Below, in pieces: positions 12,309 to 24,800 of a DNA stretch of 64,000 nucleotides (the stretch's first letter is position 1; each line of letters starts with the position of its first letter). A program made the translations under genes and the position numbers. The stretch is from the NCBI RefSeq assembly GCF_950023065.1, contig NC_088678.1, positions 12,266,580-12,330,579 of the forward strand. Reading direction: 5' to 3'. The notes beneath the pieces are model-generated. The model saw only the letters and a list, made by a program, of their open reading frames with translations. It did not search any database and was not told the DNA's origin. This stretch comes from Planococcus citri (taxonomy: Eukaryota; Arthropoda; Insecta; Hemiptera; Pseudococcidae).

Positions 12309-14030
12309 ATTGAATCCATCGTCTGAAGTACTATCTGCATTAAACATTTGGATTTTCAATGCCATTGAGTACCCATCTCTGCTTAAGTTGGTTGTTTTGA
12401 ATGCTTATGATTATAAAAAAAAATAATGATGAAAATGAATTAATTAAGTACCTACTATTAAGGATAATGTATTATTTTCTCAGCTTTGAAATTTTAGTGT
12501 AGCAAAGTACGAAAGATTTCAGGAAGAAATATTAGGTAGTTTGTTATTTTCCTTTGGCTGGGTTGAAAAATAAAATACTTTAAAGAAAAATTGACGGTCG
12601 AGTGACCTTAAGACTGAGAGGTTTGTGATGGGCTGTCACAATTTTTGAAATTGTATGGTCGACGAAATTCGAATTTTTAGACAATTCTAAAAATGTAGGA
12701 ACACAATATCACATTTTTCGATTTTTTGGAGAAAGGGTGGATTTTTGACTGTTTCGGACCCAAAAAAATACCCTTTCGGAGGCGCAGACTTGAAATCACA
12801 TCAAAACTTCAAGAAACACCACTCGTGACTAGAAAAGATTCCCGAAGTTGTAGCTGCCCAACCGTGTTTTCTTCACCAATTTTGGGAAATCTTTTAAACA
12901 TTCGAAGCCCGAAATATACCGCATGGTCCTTATGACTTTCTGGTGCTTGACATATTCTAAGAATTACTACTATAAGTATTTTGCTTTGTTAGGCACATTT
13001 TTTAATTTTTCTACAGGTGGAATTGACCAAAAATCAAAATTTTGAGACCTTTGGATCCCTGTGGGATTGGTAATGTTGCGATTGGGTATCTAGCTATAAA
13101 TTTTGTGTTTGACTATCCCGGGGGTCTTCTCACTTTCGAAAAAAAAAAATCATGATCTATAAAAATACACCACTGAATGAAAAAATTTTGAGTACAGACG
13201 AAGTTCATTTTTCGATTTTTGATAATTTAAATCCAGCTGTCATTTTCCAGATGGAAAAATTACATTTTGAACCTAATTCTGATAGTTGAATTTTGAAAAT
13301 TTATTTATTTATAGACCTTATATGAATAGATAAGTGGGGGTTTCGAGACGTACATTAGGTGAGTAGTTCTAACACCTTGTATTCCATAAAAATCCATGTG
13401 TACCTACTTATGTATATAGGTAATTTTATTTTTATCAGTTTTTTTCGTTTCTTGAAAATTTTTGATATCAACATACTTACCTATAAGCAGCTTTATTGTT
13501 TTTTGTTCATTTTTTTTCAACAAATGCAATTATTTAAAAAAATTTATATTTAATGTTGAATAAATGTATCTACTGACAAAGGAACCTCTCGCAGTCATTT
13601 ATCGTCAATTTCGCTCGTTTTTGTGAGTTTACTTGTTGTTGTTTTTTTTTTATGGGATACAAAATGAAGATTCACCGGGTGCATCTAAAAAATTTCAGAT
13701 CACCAAACAAGAAATAAAATGTTTTACAAGATTCCAAATTTTTCAAAATTTCATTCCAAAAAATGCAGAAATCGTTAAAAATATCAAATGATTGAGTTTA
13801 TTCAAAAAAAAACCACAATTTCTAGTCACATTTTCATTTTGTTTACGGTTAGAGATCTAATTTTGGCAAAAATTAAAAGTATGGTAAGACATTTTTTTTT
13901 GTTCAAAAAATGTCTTGAAAGTTTAAAATGTACCTACGTGATTGTGGAAAGCTTCAAATAAAAGGCTTCTTTCAATATTGGCAAGAAAAAAATTATTTTT
14001 GGAATCGGAATTACATATTTCAACAAAGCC
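12309..14030. repeat. duplicated 3' flank of array copy 1 (blocks A and B)
   Basis: Holds the 3' UTR (GGATTTTCAATG...CTCTGCTTAAGTT) and then block A (GCTGGGTTGAAAAATAAAAT, GGTTTGTGATGGGCTG). These are followed by CAAAATTTTGAGACCTTTGG and block B (AATAAATGTATCTACTGA). The same order recurs after the other array genes, so the duplication unit is gene plus about 1.5-3 kb of 3' flank. No gene is seen in it. Confidence 0.6.
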
Positions 14031-14270
14031 TAAATCGGTAAGTCAGTGACCTTGAGGATACACAAATACGAGTCAATGACCTTGAAAGGCCAGACAGACA
14101 AGCCTTGGAAAACCAGACAGGCACACAAACTTGCCATCAGAAGCTATAGACAGGTAGGTCAGTGACCTCGAGAGGCTCGAGAAACCCAACAGGATTACAA
14201 ACAACCTTGAAAAGCCGGATGGACGGATCAATGACCTTGGATGTCCTATCTTTGAGAACCCATATCCCCC
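14030..14270. repeat. GACAGACAGG minisatellite (block C)
   Basis: Short copy of the degenerate repeat, with GTCAGTGACCTTGAGG, GGCCAGACAGACAAG and CAGGTAGGTCAGTGACC words. Confidence 0.7.
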
Positions 14271-14720
14271 ACCCCCTTCAGGAGTATCTTCGGAGCTGAT
14301 GATTGACTTTCAACTCAAAATGAAGGTGTCCACTAGTTATTAGCCCAGTCAAAATGCAATTTGATCCAAACATTATTGCGATCAAAGTTTTTTATGGTGA
14401 ATATTGTCTAGGGTGGTATGCTGAACAACATACTAAAAGTCCTCGCCCCTACCCCACGAGCTAACCCCCCTACAGTGGATCAAAGCCTCCCAAAATCAGT
14501 TTTTCGTCAAGAACTCCTGAAATATTGAATTTTGAGTAAAATGAGCTCAATGATCATTTCATATCCTCTCCAATACCTATCAAATAAGCTATCGACCAAC
14601 TCCCAAGCCTCAAGGGGGGTGGCGCTACGACCCATCAAAGTGACGTGATTTTAATAATTTTACATTTTATGACTTGGGACTTGTAACCTGTTCTAAGTGA
14701 TAAAATTAAGTCAAACTTTA

Positions 14721-15186
14721 GGAATGAGATTCTTTTGAGAGCTAGAGTTGACTTCTGGAGTTGGGAGGGTCAAAGTTGAAAATTACACAAAGGTCATTTT
14801 TTTGGAGGGGCATAACATGACCCCAAATGAATGAAAAGGGTCCAAAATCATACCATCGATCAGTACTCCATATGTGATCAACATATCCAAATTTCAGCTT
14901 CCTAGATCATTCCCACCCCATTTAAAGCGGAATTAAGGTGAAAATCCCCTTATTTTGCCACTATTTTCGTTTTTTTTATCTTAAAAAGAGTGGGGATGAC
15001 CTAGGAAGCTGAAATTTGGATGTGTTGATCACAATAGAAATACTGTCCGATGGTATGATTTTGGACCCTTTTCATCTATTTGGGGTCATGTTATGCCCCT
15101 CCAAAAAAATGACCTTTGTGTAATTTTCAACTTTGACCCTCCCAACTCCAGAAGTCAACTCTAGCTCTCAAAAGAATCCCATTCCC
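14721..15186. mobile_element. 466-bp palindromic element
   Basis: GGAATGAGATTCTTTTGAGA at the left end is matched by its near-complement ending at 15186. The arms (about 200 bp each, including CAACTCCAGAAGTC and ATGACCCCAAAT words) are almost perfect inverted copies around a short centre near 14950-14980. It abuts the 3' UTR relic of a lost gene copy. No open frame is present. Confidence 0.85.
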
Positions 15187-15520
15187 CAATTGTTTGAGAA
15201 ACAATCACCGTTATAAACTGCTACCGTTTAGGTTGCATGCTCATTTGAATTTTCAACGCTTTAAATTAAATATCTCTGCTTAAGTTACTGTTTTAAATGT
15301 TTATGATTAACAAAAAAATGATAAAAATTAATCAATTATTAAGTAGGTGCCAACTAATTAAGGATAATATAGGTAATTATTATGACATTCAATAAGTATT
15401 GTAATTTTCAATTACTTTTTAGTCAATAAAATTTTCTCAGCTTTAAACTTTTAATGTGAGTAACAAAATACGAAAGATTTCAGGAAGAAATACATATTGG
15501 GAAATTTTTCGAATATTTGA
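15187..15520 (+). pseudogene. relic of a lost array gene: 3' UTR only
   Basis: Starts at TTGTTTGAGAAACAATCA, which in intact copies is the last codons, the TGA stop and the first bases of the 3' UTR. It continues with CTGCTACCGTTTAGGTTG, TTTTCAACGCTTTAAATTAA, the AATAAA signal at 15425 and ACGAAAGATTTCAGGAAGAAAT, in the same order as after intact copies. All coding exons upstream are missing; a palindromic element sits where they should be. It is therefore a deleted member of the array between copies 1 and 2. Confidence 0.75.
15425..15430 (+). terminator. AATAAA in the gene relic
   Basis: Same context (TCAATAAAATTTTCT) and same distance from the stop (about 240 nt) as in array copies 5 and 6. 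Confidence 0.6.
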
Positions 15521-16235
15521 GGCCCAAAAAATACTTCACGGCAATGGACCTTAGGACTTTCTGTCGCATTGACATACACATTTTTTCATTTTTTTTACTG
15601 GTGAAATTGACCAAAAATCAAAATTTTGAAACCTTTGGACCCCTGTGAGATCGGTAATGTAGCGATTAGGCAGCTATAAATTTTGTGGTTGACTTCCTTG
15701 AGGGGGGAGGGGGGCCTTCTCACTTTTGAAAAAAATCGGTATCTGAAAATACACCACTAAATGGAAAAATTTCAATCGCAGAAGTTCATTTTTTGATTTT
15801 TGGTGGATTTTGAAATTTCAAATTCAGGTTATTTTTCAGTTGGAAAACTCCAATTTCGAACCTAATTTGGGTAGAAGAATGAAAATATATTCGTTTCTAG
15901 ACCTTATGAATCAATCGGTGAGGCGTTTCGAGACATTTGGAGCCTCATCCGCTGAAGTTTTGAATTTCACAATTTCAAAGAAATGCTCGTAAAAAGGGTT
16001 GGGTAGAACATATGCTGCAGCATACGAAAAAATCGGATTCTCCATCTTTGTAATCCTTTCAGTCAGTTTAGGCACAATTGTGAAGAAATTAGAAATGCGT
16101 CATTCTAATTTATGGTCAAAATTTCAAAGAGAAGATTTGTAAAAAAGAACGTTTAAATAAAACACATGATTGATAGATAGGTGATCTTTAATTAGATATC
16201 TGAAAATTTCAGCTACCTATCTATGATTAATTTCT
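15521..16235. repeat. 3' flank of the relic and upstream region of array copy 2
   Basis: Block A material (GGAAGTTCATTTTTTGATTT-like and AAAGAAATGCTC) followed by the upstream segment common to array genes (GAACGTTTAAA, TCAGCTACCTATCTATG). Open frames here follow the repeat and are not annotated. Confidence 0.5.
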
Positions 16236-16355
16236 ATCTAATGACGTCATAAGGCTCAATGATTAGGAATTTAATAACTACTAATATACGTTGATTGATA
16301 ATGATGATAATAATGAAATTTTCATTCAAAAATTGGTTACATATATAAAAAGAAA
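16236..16355 (+). promoter_or_regulatory. conserved array promoter, copy 2
   Basis: Contains a perfect CRE-type TGACGTCA (16242-16249) continuing TAAGG, then GATTAGGAATTTAATAAC, CGTTGATTGATAATGATG and an ATATATAAAA TATA-like box (16341-16350). A mini-ORF ATG AAA TTT GTG TAG follows at 16373-16387 in the presumed leader. Confidence 0.6.
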
Positions 16356-16438
16356 AAAGAAATCTAGTTGAAATGAAATTTGTGTAGGTAGTTGAAGCAT
16401 TGGTTCTGTGTTGTTGGTTAGGATATAATTGAGTAACA

Positions 16439-17668
16439 ATGTTAATAATTTTGTTGCTGTTGATATTTGTTTTGACGATCAAGACAGAAAAATTGTTCTC
16501 GTATAAAACAGTCTCCATAGCATTTCTGAGTTTTCCTGTGGTAAGTTTTCCTCCTCGACAGTTTTAAATTTCGACTTTAAAATAGGTAATTAGTTTTTTG
16601 GTGTCAAATTATTCCCCTTCTTGGTTTGGCACACCTACTTATCACAGTATTCCTTTATGCACATACTTAACTAAATTATCATTTCCTTATTAGAAAAATG
16701 ATCTCCATTAACTAAGTATAATCAGGTATTTTAATTCTATTTTATTTTATTTTTTTTAGCTGAGTTTTATTGACGGGTTCATCTCTAAATTCATCGAAAC
16801 AGGTAAATATAATTCCTACGTGTGTCTGTCTCTGTTGAATACCTACGTAATTGAAATGCATAAATCATTACGATGATTATAAGCTTATTTTTGAATAGTA
16901 CGATGTCCATTTTTTGCTAATCAATTGCTCCTCGATGACGTGGATATGATATGAAGATTTTCTGTTCAGTAATTTTGGTACCTATTGTCATTTGTTTTTT
17001 TTTTTTTACAGAGGGCTCTTTTGAGGTTAAAACTACTGACTTGATAGCCTTATTTTTGGTATGTACTTGCATCTGCGGACTGATTGGCATTGAAAAAGTG
17101 AGTGGTAACTACCTATACTAATTTTATTTCGTTATAGGCAACTTTTTGAATATTCAAGGTACATACCTACTAATGAAATTTTTCTTTCAGAAAAAAGAAT
17201 TTCTTCTTAGCCCAGTATTGTTGGTAATACTGATATTAATTGTTGGTGCGTTGACTACTTGCATTCATCATATCGTGGAAGACTTTGATTTTAAGAATGC
17301 CCAGTTCAAGAGCCGTGACGTCAGCGTTCAATTCCAGTATGCTGTGATTGTTGGTAAGTAATTAATGTTTTAAACATATTTAGATTTTATTTCGTCAATA
17401 ATCTCATTTTTTCTCAAACGGATGAAAATTATCGCAATTATTTAATTTTTATCGTTACCTACCTACTCAGTTCAATGTTTTTTAGAAAAATAATTTGTTT
17501 CGATTTTTTTTTACAGAATTCTTGTTAATTTACGCTGGACATGTCATTTTAGTTCATTACTGGGACCTGCTTGATGAATATCAGCCACCCAAATCGACCC
17601 AAACGTCTAAATCGAATCCATCGTCTGAAGCACTGATAATTAATGTTTCAGAAACAATCAGCGTTTAA
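16439..17668 (+). CDS. array membrane protein, copy 2 (five exons)
   Basis: Exons 16439-16540, 16760-16802, 17012-17097, 17191-17353 and 17517-17668 give 181 residues. Start: ATG in the conserved GTAACAATG context. The N-terminus (MLIILLLLIFVLTI) is strongly hydrophobic and signal-anchor-like, followed by KTEKLFSYK. Compared with sister copies, 12 nt coding for Val-Cys-Gly-Val are missing here, which removes the otherwise common Cys before TM1. Four more hydrophobic segments follow, with the conserved FDFK...SRDVSVQFQ loop before the last. The usual TGA stop after LINV is TCA here, so the protein runs on seven residues to TAA 17666. The C-tail is Ser/Lys/Pro-rich. Introns are all short (90-220 nt), so this is the cleanest example of the gene plan. 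Function unknown. Confidence 0.85.
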
Positions 17669-17899
17669 GCACCAGTCTTTGCTTAAGTTACTGCTTTAAA
17701 TGTTTATGATTATAAAAAAAAAAATAGTGATAAAAATTAATTAATTAAGTACCTACTATTAAGGATAATGTAGATACCTATAATGGTATGCAAGTAATTT
17801 TCCATTATTTTTTACTCAATAAGTAAAATTTTCTCAGCTTTGAAATTTTAATGTAACAAAACACCTACGAAAGATTTCAGGAAGAAATAAGTATTAAGT

Positions 17900-18780
17900 T
17901 GTTATTCACCTTCGGATGGTCCAGTGACTTTAAGACTGACTAAGAGGTTTGTGATGGGGCTGCTACAATTTTTGGAATTGTAGGTAAGGTACCTATGGTC
18001 GAAGTTCAAGGACGGCTGAACCAATTTTGATCAAATTTGAAATCTCACTAGACCTGCACGATTCCTACAAAGTACTAAAACGACCATCAATTTTTGATGA
18101 ATCATTCATGAACGAATTGATCAATTCTTTAATTTATGAATCAATGCGTTCGCGAACGAATCACTTAAGCGAATCGATTCGTTCACGAACGAGTCACTTA
18201 TACGAATCAATTCGTTCGCGAACGAGTCACTTATACGAATCAATTCGTTCGCGAATGATTCACTTATACAAATCAATTCGTTCCCGAAAGATGCACAAAA
18301 AATAATTCAATTCGTTCGTGAATGATTCACCAAAAATTGAGCGAATGAATTGATTCGTTCGTAGATGAGTCACTAATACGAATCAATTCGTTCACGAATG
18401 ATTCATCAAAACTTGAGTAAATGAATCGATTCGCTCGCGAACAAGTCACTTGTACGAATCAATTCGTTCGCGAACGAGTCACTTGTACGAATAGATTCGT
18501 TAGCGAACGAGTCACTTATACGAATCAATTCGTTCGCGAATGATTCACTTATACAAATCAATTCGTTCCCGAAAGATGCACAAAAAATAATTCAATTCGT
18601 TTGTGAATGATCCACCAAAAATTGAGCGAATGAATCGATTCGTTCGCGAATGGATCACTTCCTTCGGCTGGGTTGAAAAATAAAATACTTGGAGGAAAAA
18701 TTTACGGTCGAATGACCTTAAGACTAAGAGGTTTGTGATGGGCTGCTACAATTTTTAGAATTGCATGGTCGACGAAATTC
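17900..18780. repeat. 33-bp minisatellite flanked by duplicated block A
   Basis: From about 18080 to 18660 a 33-bp unit (GAATCAATTCGTTCGCGAAC, then GAGTCACTTATAC) repeats with variants in which CACAAAAAATAATTC or CACCAAAAATTGAGCG replace the end. The core TTCGCGAA is palindromic. On both sides (about 17930-18000 and 18710-18780) lies the same block A text (GACTTTAAGACTGA / AAGAGGTTTGTGATGGG), so repeat growth split or duplicated that block. A 92-codon frame across the 11-residue repeat is a consequence of the 33-bp period. Confidence 0.85.
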
Positions 18781-19244
18781 GAATTTTTAGACAATTCCAA
18801 AAATTTTAGGAAACCAATATCACGTTTTTCGACTTTGTTGGGAGGGAGGATTTTTTTGACAGTTTTTGGCCCAAAAAATACTTTTTCAGAGGTGAAGGAA
18901 ATTTGCCAAAAATCAAAATTTTGAGACCTTTGGATCACTGTGAGACTGACAGTTTTGCGATTGAACATCTATTTCTATACATTTTATGGTTGACTACCCC
19001 AAAGGTCTTCTCACGTTTGAAAAATAAATAGGATCTAAAAATACACCACTATAGGTGAACAAATTTTAAGTGCAGAAGTTCATTTTTCGATTTCTGATGA
19101 ATTTTTGAAAATTCAAATTCAGGTCCTTTTCCACACGGAAAAATAAAATTTTGAACCTAATTCAGATAGATGAATTCAGAAAATTTATTCATTTCTAGAC
19201 CTTATGTATGAATCAATTTGGGGGGGGGTGGTGGTTGAGACATT

Positions 19245-19590
19245 TGGACAGATAGACAGACGGACAAACAGACAGACCTTTGGAAGCCAGACAGGCACGC
19301 AGATAGCCCTGAGAGGCTAGACAGGTAAGCCATTGACCTCGAAAACCCCAACAGCGAGTACAGAAAACCTTGAAAAAGGCCAGACAGACGGGTCATTGAC
19401 CTTAAGAGATCAGAAAGACAGATTACTTTGAGTATAGCTACACATGAAATCCAGTGACCTTGAGAATCCAGACCAGCAGATCAATGACCTCAAGATGTCA
19501 GATAGATAGACAGACAGGTAAACATGCGACCTTCAAGAGCCAGACAGGTATCAAAGCAGACATAACCTTCAGAGGCTATACTTACAGCAA
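19245..19590. repeat. GACAGACAGG minisatellite (block C)
   Basis: Runs of GACAGATAGACAGACGGACA and GGCCAGACAGACGGGTCA alternate with GTGACCTTGAGA words. It lies in the same relative position as the other block C copies. Confidence 0.75.
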
Positions 19591-19902
19591 AATTTCAACT
19601 TGATTTTGGAGTTTTTTCGCTTTCCAAATGTAAAATTTTAAAATTGAAAGAAAAAACAATTTCTTTCAAAAATGTTTATCTTTGAAGACCCATATCTTCC
19701 CTCTAGGATCACCTTCAGAGCTAAACATTTTTCCGATTGACTTTGAACTCAAAATAAAATAATGTGTTCACTGAATTTAGTCAAAATCGTGCAACTTTTT
19801 TTTTATCGTGAACCACTCTAAAGTTATATATTATAATCAAAAATTGAAATCCACTAACGACATTTTCTACTATCAAAACTTGCATGGCATTGAATAGTAG
19901 GT

Positions 19903-20904
19903 GGGTTATTCCACGTCAATTGGACCAAGAAGTGGTAGGGGGGTTCGACGAATTTTTTGAAATTTTTCCTATGGAAAGATCTTCCGAAGGGGTGACCAAT
20001 GACGCAAATCGCAGCCCTCTAGCACATTTTTAAAGGCAGCCAGGGGGTATCAAAGTTTTCAATGAACCTAAAATACATCCATTTCAGCAGTGGATTACTC
20101 GATAACCGTGATACCTACCAAAATGAAACATTTTCCCATAGTTAAGGGTTTTGAAAGGCCTCTTGGTGATATCATAAAAATCAGTGTTGCCACTTTTTTT
20201 CGTACAAAAAATTAGCTCAAAAAGTTTCAAAACGTAGTTTTCACATCGTTCCGACTCTCAAAAATTCTGAAAAAAATATATTATGGGTAGCTTTTCATGC
20301 TGAACAACATATTAAAAAATTGGGATGGTAACATGTTGCAAAATTAATTTTTTTAAATTTAAAGTTCGCGAAAAAAATGTGATTTTTTGATTTAAAACAT
20401 GAAAAAAAGTTTTGATAGGTGAAGTTGACCCATTCGACCTCTATTTTTACGTATCTGTTGAAAAAGTTGTAAACTCCTCACAAAAAAATCAAAATTCAAA
20501 AAAATTCAAAAAATGAACGAATTTTTATTTTTTTCATGAGTGCAGTATTTTTTATCAACTTTTTCATGAAATACGCCAGAAAGAGGTAAAAATAAGAAAA
20601 CTGAATAAATTTAAACCTTTTTTGATGTTTGAAATTGAAAATTTTCGTCGAGTGAAAGAGTTTTTTCAACTTTTTCAACAGATACGTAAAAATAGGGGTC
20701 AAATGGGTCAACTTCACCTATCAAAACTTTGTATTTTAGGTTCACTGAAAACTTTGACACCCCCTGGCTGCCTTTAAAAATGGGCTAGAGGGCTGCGATT
20801 TGCGCCATTGATCATCCATTCGGAAGGTCTTTCCACAGGAAAAATTTCAAAAAAATCGCCGAACCCCCCTACCACTTCTTGGTTCATTTGGCGTGGAATG
20901 GCCC
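19903..20904. mobile_element. foldback element FB1b
   Basis: Left end GGGTTATTCCACGTCAATTG, right end GGCGTGGAATGGCCC in inverted orientation. The interior matches FB1a (AGTTTTCAATGAACCTAAAA; TGAACAACATATTAAAAAAT). It is 1.0 kb long, shorter than FB1a because part of the right arm is missing. Flanking DNA matches the uninterrupted stretch at about 9190-9250. Confidence 0.8.
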
Positions 20905-20984
20905 AGGTATCTATGTACTTAAAATGTACATCAAGTCCAAAATAAAGGAAGTTTGTAGGTAAGGTTGAAGTTTTTTTCCTCTTC

Positions 20985-21330
20985 AGTGAGTTCAGCAGTA
21001 AGTACAAATATTTATGGTAGGAAGAGCAAAAGCAGTCATGACTCATGAATTTTAAAATTATGTAAAATTAAATCATTTATACTCGTAGATTAGGCATTAG
21101 GCATACCCTGAAGGGGAGTGTTGGTTGGCCTATTTTTTATCCATCTGTAAAGCAGAAATTGAATTCAGTGTATGTATTCTAATATGTATAGTATATGTAG
21201 GTAGTTCAAGATATTGCTAGATCTTACTACCAATGGCCAGTGATTGTTTTTTTTTTTTTAGTAATGAATCAACCGTAATTTCACTTCAGGAGGTTTAACG
21301 TGAGAAGCCGAGGGGGATAGAATATTGGTT
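20985..21330 (-). pseudogene. eroded non-LTR retrotransposon RNase H fragment
   Basis: Words such as AGGCATAC, TTTTTATCCATCTGTAAAGC and GAAATTGAATTCAG match the segments at about 36725-37110 and 39590-40020 and, inverted, the better preserved relic near 28690-28800, where TDGSK of an RNase H domain is readable. No open frame is left here. Confidence 0.5.
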
Positions 21331-21664
21331 TTTGGATGAGAGTTTCATCCGGATCGATTTGAAGATTATTCAACATGGCGATGAAATTAGAAATGAGTCA
21401 TTCTAACGTGGCGCTGTTTCCTGTTTCCGCTGTATTCACGTTTAAAGACATTCTTCTACACTCCTGTCAATACAATAGATCCTTCCGAGAACTACCCTCC
21501 AACCACCCCCTACCTACTCTCTCACCTTTTAGCATAACCGGTTCTATGCATAGTAGGCCTACCTGGTTCAGTTCTTTTCAAACAAATTTAGTCTCTAGGT
21601 GTCTTTCAGACTATTCGTAGCTACATATCTATGGTTAAATATTCTGCAGTTTATTTTACCATTT

Positions 21665-21785
21665 CTATCTGATCACGTCATAAGGCAAAGCGCAACGATT
21701 AGTAATTTGATAACTGCGTTGATTTCGATGAAAATAATGAAGTTTTCAGCCTAAAATTTGGTGAATATATATACATTTAAGAAGA
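21665..21785 (+). promoter_or_regulatory. conserved array promoter, copy 3
   Basis: GATCACGTCATAAGGC, CGATTAGTAATTTGATAAC and GAAGTTTTCAGCCTAAAAT are followed by AATATATATACAT (TATA-like, about 21764-21776). The leader mini-ORF start is ATT instead of ATG in this copy. Confidence 0.55.
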
Positions 21786-21870
21786 AAAAAGAAATTCAGT
21801 TGAAATTAAATTCGTGTAGTTGAACTGTGTTGGTTCTGTGTTGTTGGTCAAGATATATACGAGTGTAACA

Positions 21871-24800
21871 ATGGACATATTAAGTTGCTTGCTGTTTATA
21901 CTTATTTTTAAGATGATGATTATCACAAAAAAATTGGTATGTCTTGTGTTCTCGAATAGAACACTCTCCATAGTATTGCTGAGTTTTCCTGTGGTAAGTT
22001 TCTTCCTCGACAGTTCTAAACTTAAGCTTTAAAATGATTTTCTTTGTGTCAAATTGTTCTTGGTTTGGCGCACAGAATTCCTTTATACGTAACTAAAGTA
22101 TATTCTCTTATTAGAAAAATGATCTCCATTGCTTAAGTAACTCAATTTGGTAGATATTTAATTCTATTTCTTTCTTCTTTTTTTTTTTAGCTGAGTTTAA
22201 TCCAAGCCTTCATCTCAAAATGCATCGAAGCAGGTAAATTGAATTCCAACGTGCGCATGTTGAATAAGTAATTAAAGTGCATGAATCCTTACGATGATTG
22301 TAGTCCTATGTATTTTGAATCGCACGATATCCATCGTTGTTTTTTTAATGCTATAATCAATTGCTCCATGACGTGGATATGATATAAAGATTTTCTATCT
22401 CGATATTGTCATTTTTTTTTACAGAGAACTCTTTTAAGATTCAAACGGATGAATTTATACTCTTTTTTATTGCATGCACTTGCATCAGCGGACTGATTGG
22501 AGTAGAACTGGTGAGTGGTAACTACTAACTACCTACCTATACTTTCATCATTTCGTTATTGTCAACTTTTTGAATATTCAATTACCTAATGAAATGATAT
22601 TTTCAGAAAAAACCATCTCTTATGAAGCCGGTCTTATTAGCAATGTGGATATTATTTGCTGCTGTGCTCACTGCGGCCGTTATGTGCATCGTAGATCATT
22701 TTGACTTCGAGAAAGTTGAATTCAGTAGCCGTGACGTCAGCATACAATTCCAACGTGCTTTGCTTATTGGTAAGTACATAATATGTTTTAAAGATTTAAA
22801 TTTTATTTCGTCAATAATCTCTTTTTTTCTCAAACGATGAAAATCATTTCGCAATTATTTTAATTTTTATCGTTATATATCAACTATTACGTGTGCCTTT
22901 TGTAAGCGAAAAAGTGTAGGATACTGCAAAATCTAGCATCTCAATATCTGAAATCAATCTCTTAAAAAAATTCTGAAATTTGCAATAATAAAAAAATCAA
23001 GTCAGCGTGATGATTCTGAGAAAAAAAACACTCTCTGGCGTAATTTTTTCCTGTAAATTTTCATGTCAAAAATGTTATTGTTTTATTTTATTTAATTATT
23101 ATTATCATTTATATACTTATTTATTTTTTCCCTCTTCCTTCACGACCTATTTGCAAACCAAATAATATTGTTAAATGTATATTGGGCCATTCTATGCCAA
23201 ATCGGTGGATTTTTGTACGAGGAGCCTTCGATTTTTTTTCAAAATCAGATCATGTTTAGAGGTCATCAATCGATGACGAATGACCCAAACCAGATTTTTT
23301 TTTCAATTTTTTTTTGTCAGAGCTGTGGGGCTTCAAGTTTTCCAAAATGACCAAAAATGGAAAATTGCAGTTGCAAATTGCATCAGTTTGAAAAAAAACG
23401 CCATTTTGAGGGGTAAATTTGAGGGGAGGGGGTTGAAAATTTTTGTGTGAATACCTATCAAGGATATACATAACTTCCAGAAAAATTTTCAAAATCGGTT
23501 GAAATGGGGCTGAGAAAAGTGCTACTGAAATTTCAAAAAAGGGGGGTTCTGCAAAAAGGGGAGGGGGTGTGGATCTGAAATTTTTTGCGCAGAGGTTTCT
23601 CTATGGTACCCACCTTTCATGTTAAACGCTTTTGGGGACCATTTCACCCCTCTTAGGCGCCTATAGCCCTTTTGTATTTTTTGGGGAACCCCCTTTTTTG
23701 AATGGTTGTGGTTCCACCCCCCTTGGGGGTAGAAAGAAAGTTGATATATCACTAGATCGGAAATTTGACGTAAATTCTTATCCGACCACTTATTTCTCGC
23801 TAAAATGCAATGCGGGGGAGAAAATTGCAAAAAACTGGTTTTGGGGGGCTTAGATCCACAATAGGGGAGAACGCACACCAGGGACGACCGGGGACTCATC
23901 GGATTCGTGTTCAGCACAAAAAAATGGACCAGTATACCAAAATTCAGCTTTCTCCCCCATTTTTCCCAATGGAATGCTATTTTTCCTGGACTAAATAACA
24001 TATCAAAAAATTGGACTGACATTTTTTTCATTTTTGAGGAAAAAAATTACAAGGTTGGCACTTATTGCCAATTAAAATACCATCAGAAACCTAAAAAATG
24101 AAAATTTTTGCATTTTTGAGATATTTTAGCAATATGTAGACGAACTTGAAAAAAATTGCTCTCCCTCGCAATTCGTCAACGAATCGACGATGAATTTTTA
24201 TGCTGAAATTTCCATTGACAAGGCTACAGCCTCTTCAAATGAACCGATTTGCTTGAGATTTCGCACAGTAATAGCAATGATAATTTAATATTGAGTATGG
24301 AAGCCCATGTTTTGCAAATATCTCAAATAAAACTTCTAATATCTATCCTAAAAACAATTCAAAATTCAGCCCTAGCACCCACGCAGAAAAAGTACACTGG
24401 TGTCTATTGGAAAATCAGCAGTGTTTCTTAGTACTGGAATTTCCATTAGTGATTTACTTCTCCTACTCAAAATTATGAGTGATGAATTACTGCTGATTTC
24501 TCAGTAGAGCAGCACTACTGATCCACCAACGCAAATCAATGGCATTTCACTGCTGCCTAGTGTGTGTGTAGTAAATCACTACTGGCAATTCCTTACTAGG
24601 AAACACTACTCATTTCCAAGTGTGTATCAGAAGTGTTTCACTACTTGCTATCAGTATCAGTGGGGTGCAATAATTTTCAAAAATCAAAAAAATAGGGTTG
24701 GAGAATTTTATTTTGAATTTCCTTATCATTGTTGTGATACTCAGGTCCTGTATGATTTTTCCTGCCTACAACATTTTTAGAAAATTCCTACACCTATACC

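Noticed and set aside
18027..18305. 92-codon frame with repeated ESIRSRTSHLY
   Set aside because: Product of the 33-bp tandem repeat; the frame ends where the repeat variants change length.
23522..24031. 169-codon minus-strand frame, the longest single open frame in the window
   Set aside because: Lies in a G-rich transposon-like insertion within an intron, overlaps other open frames on both strands, and shows no domain I recognise.
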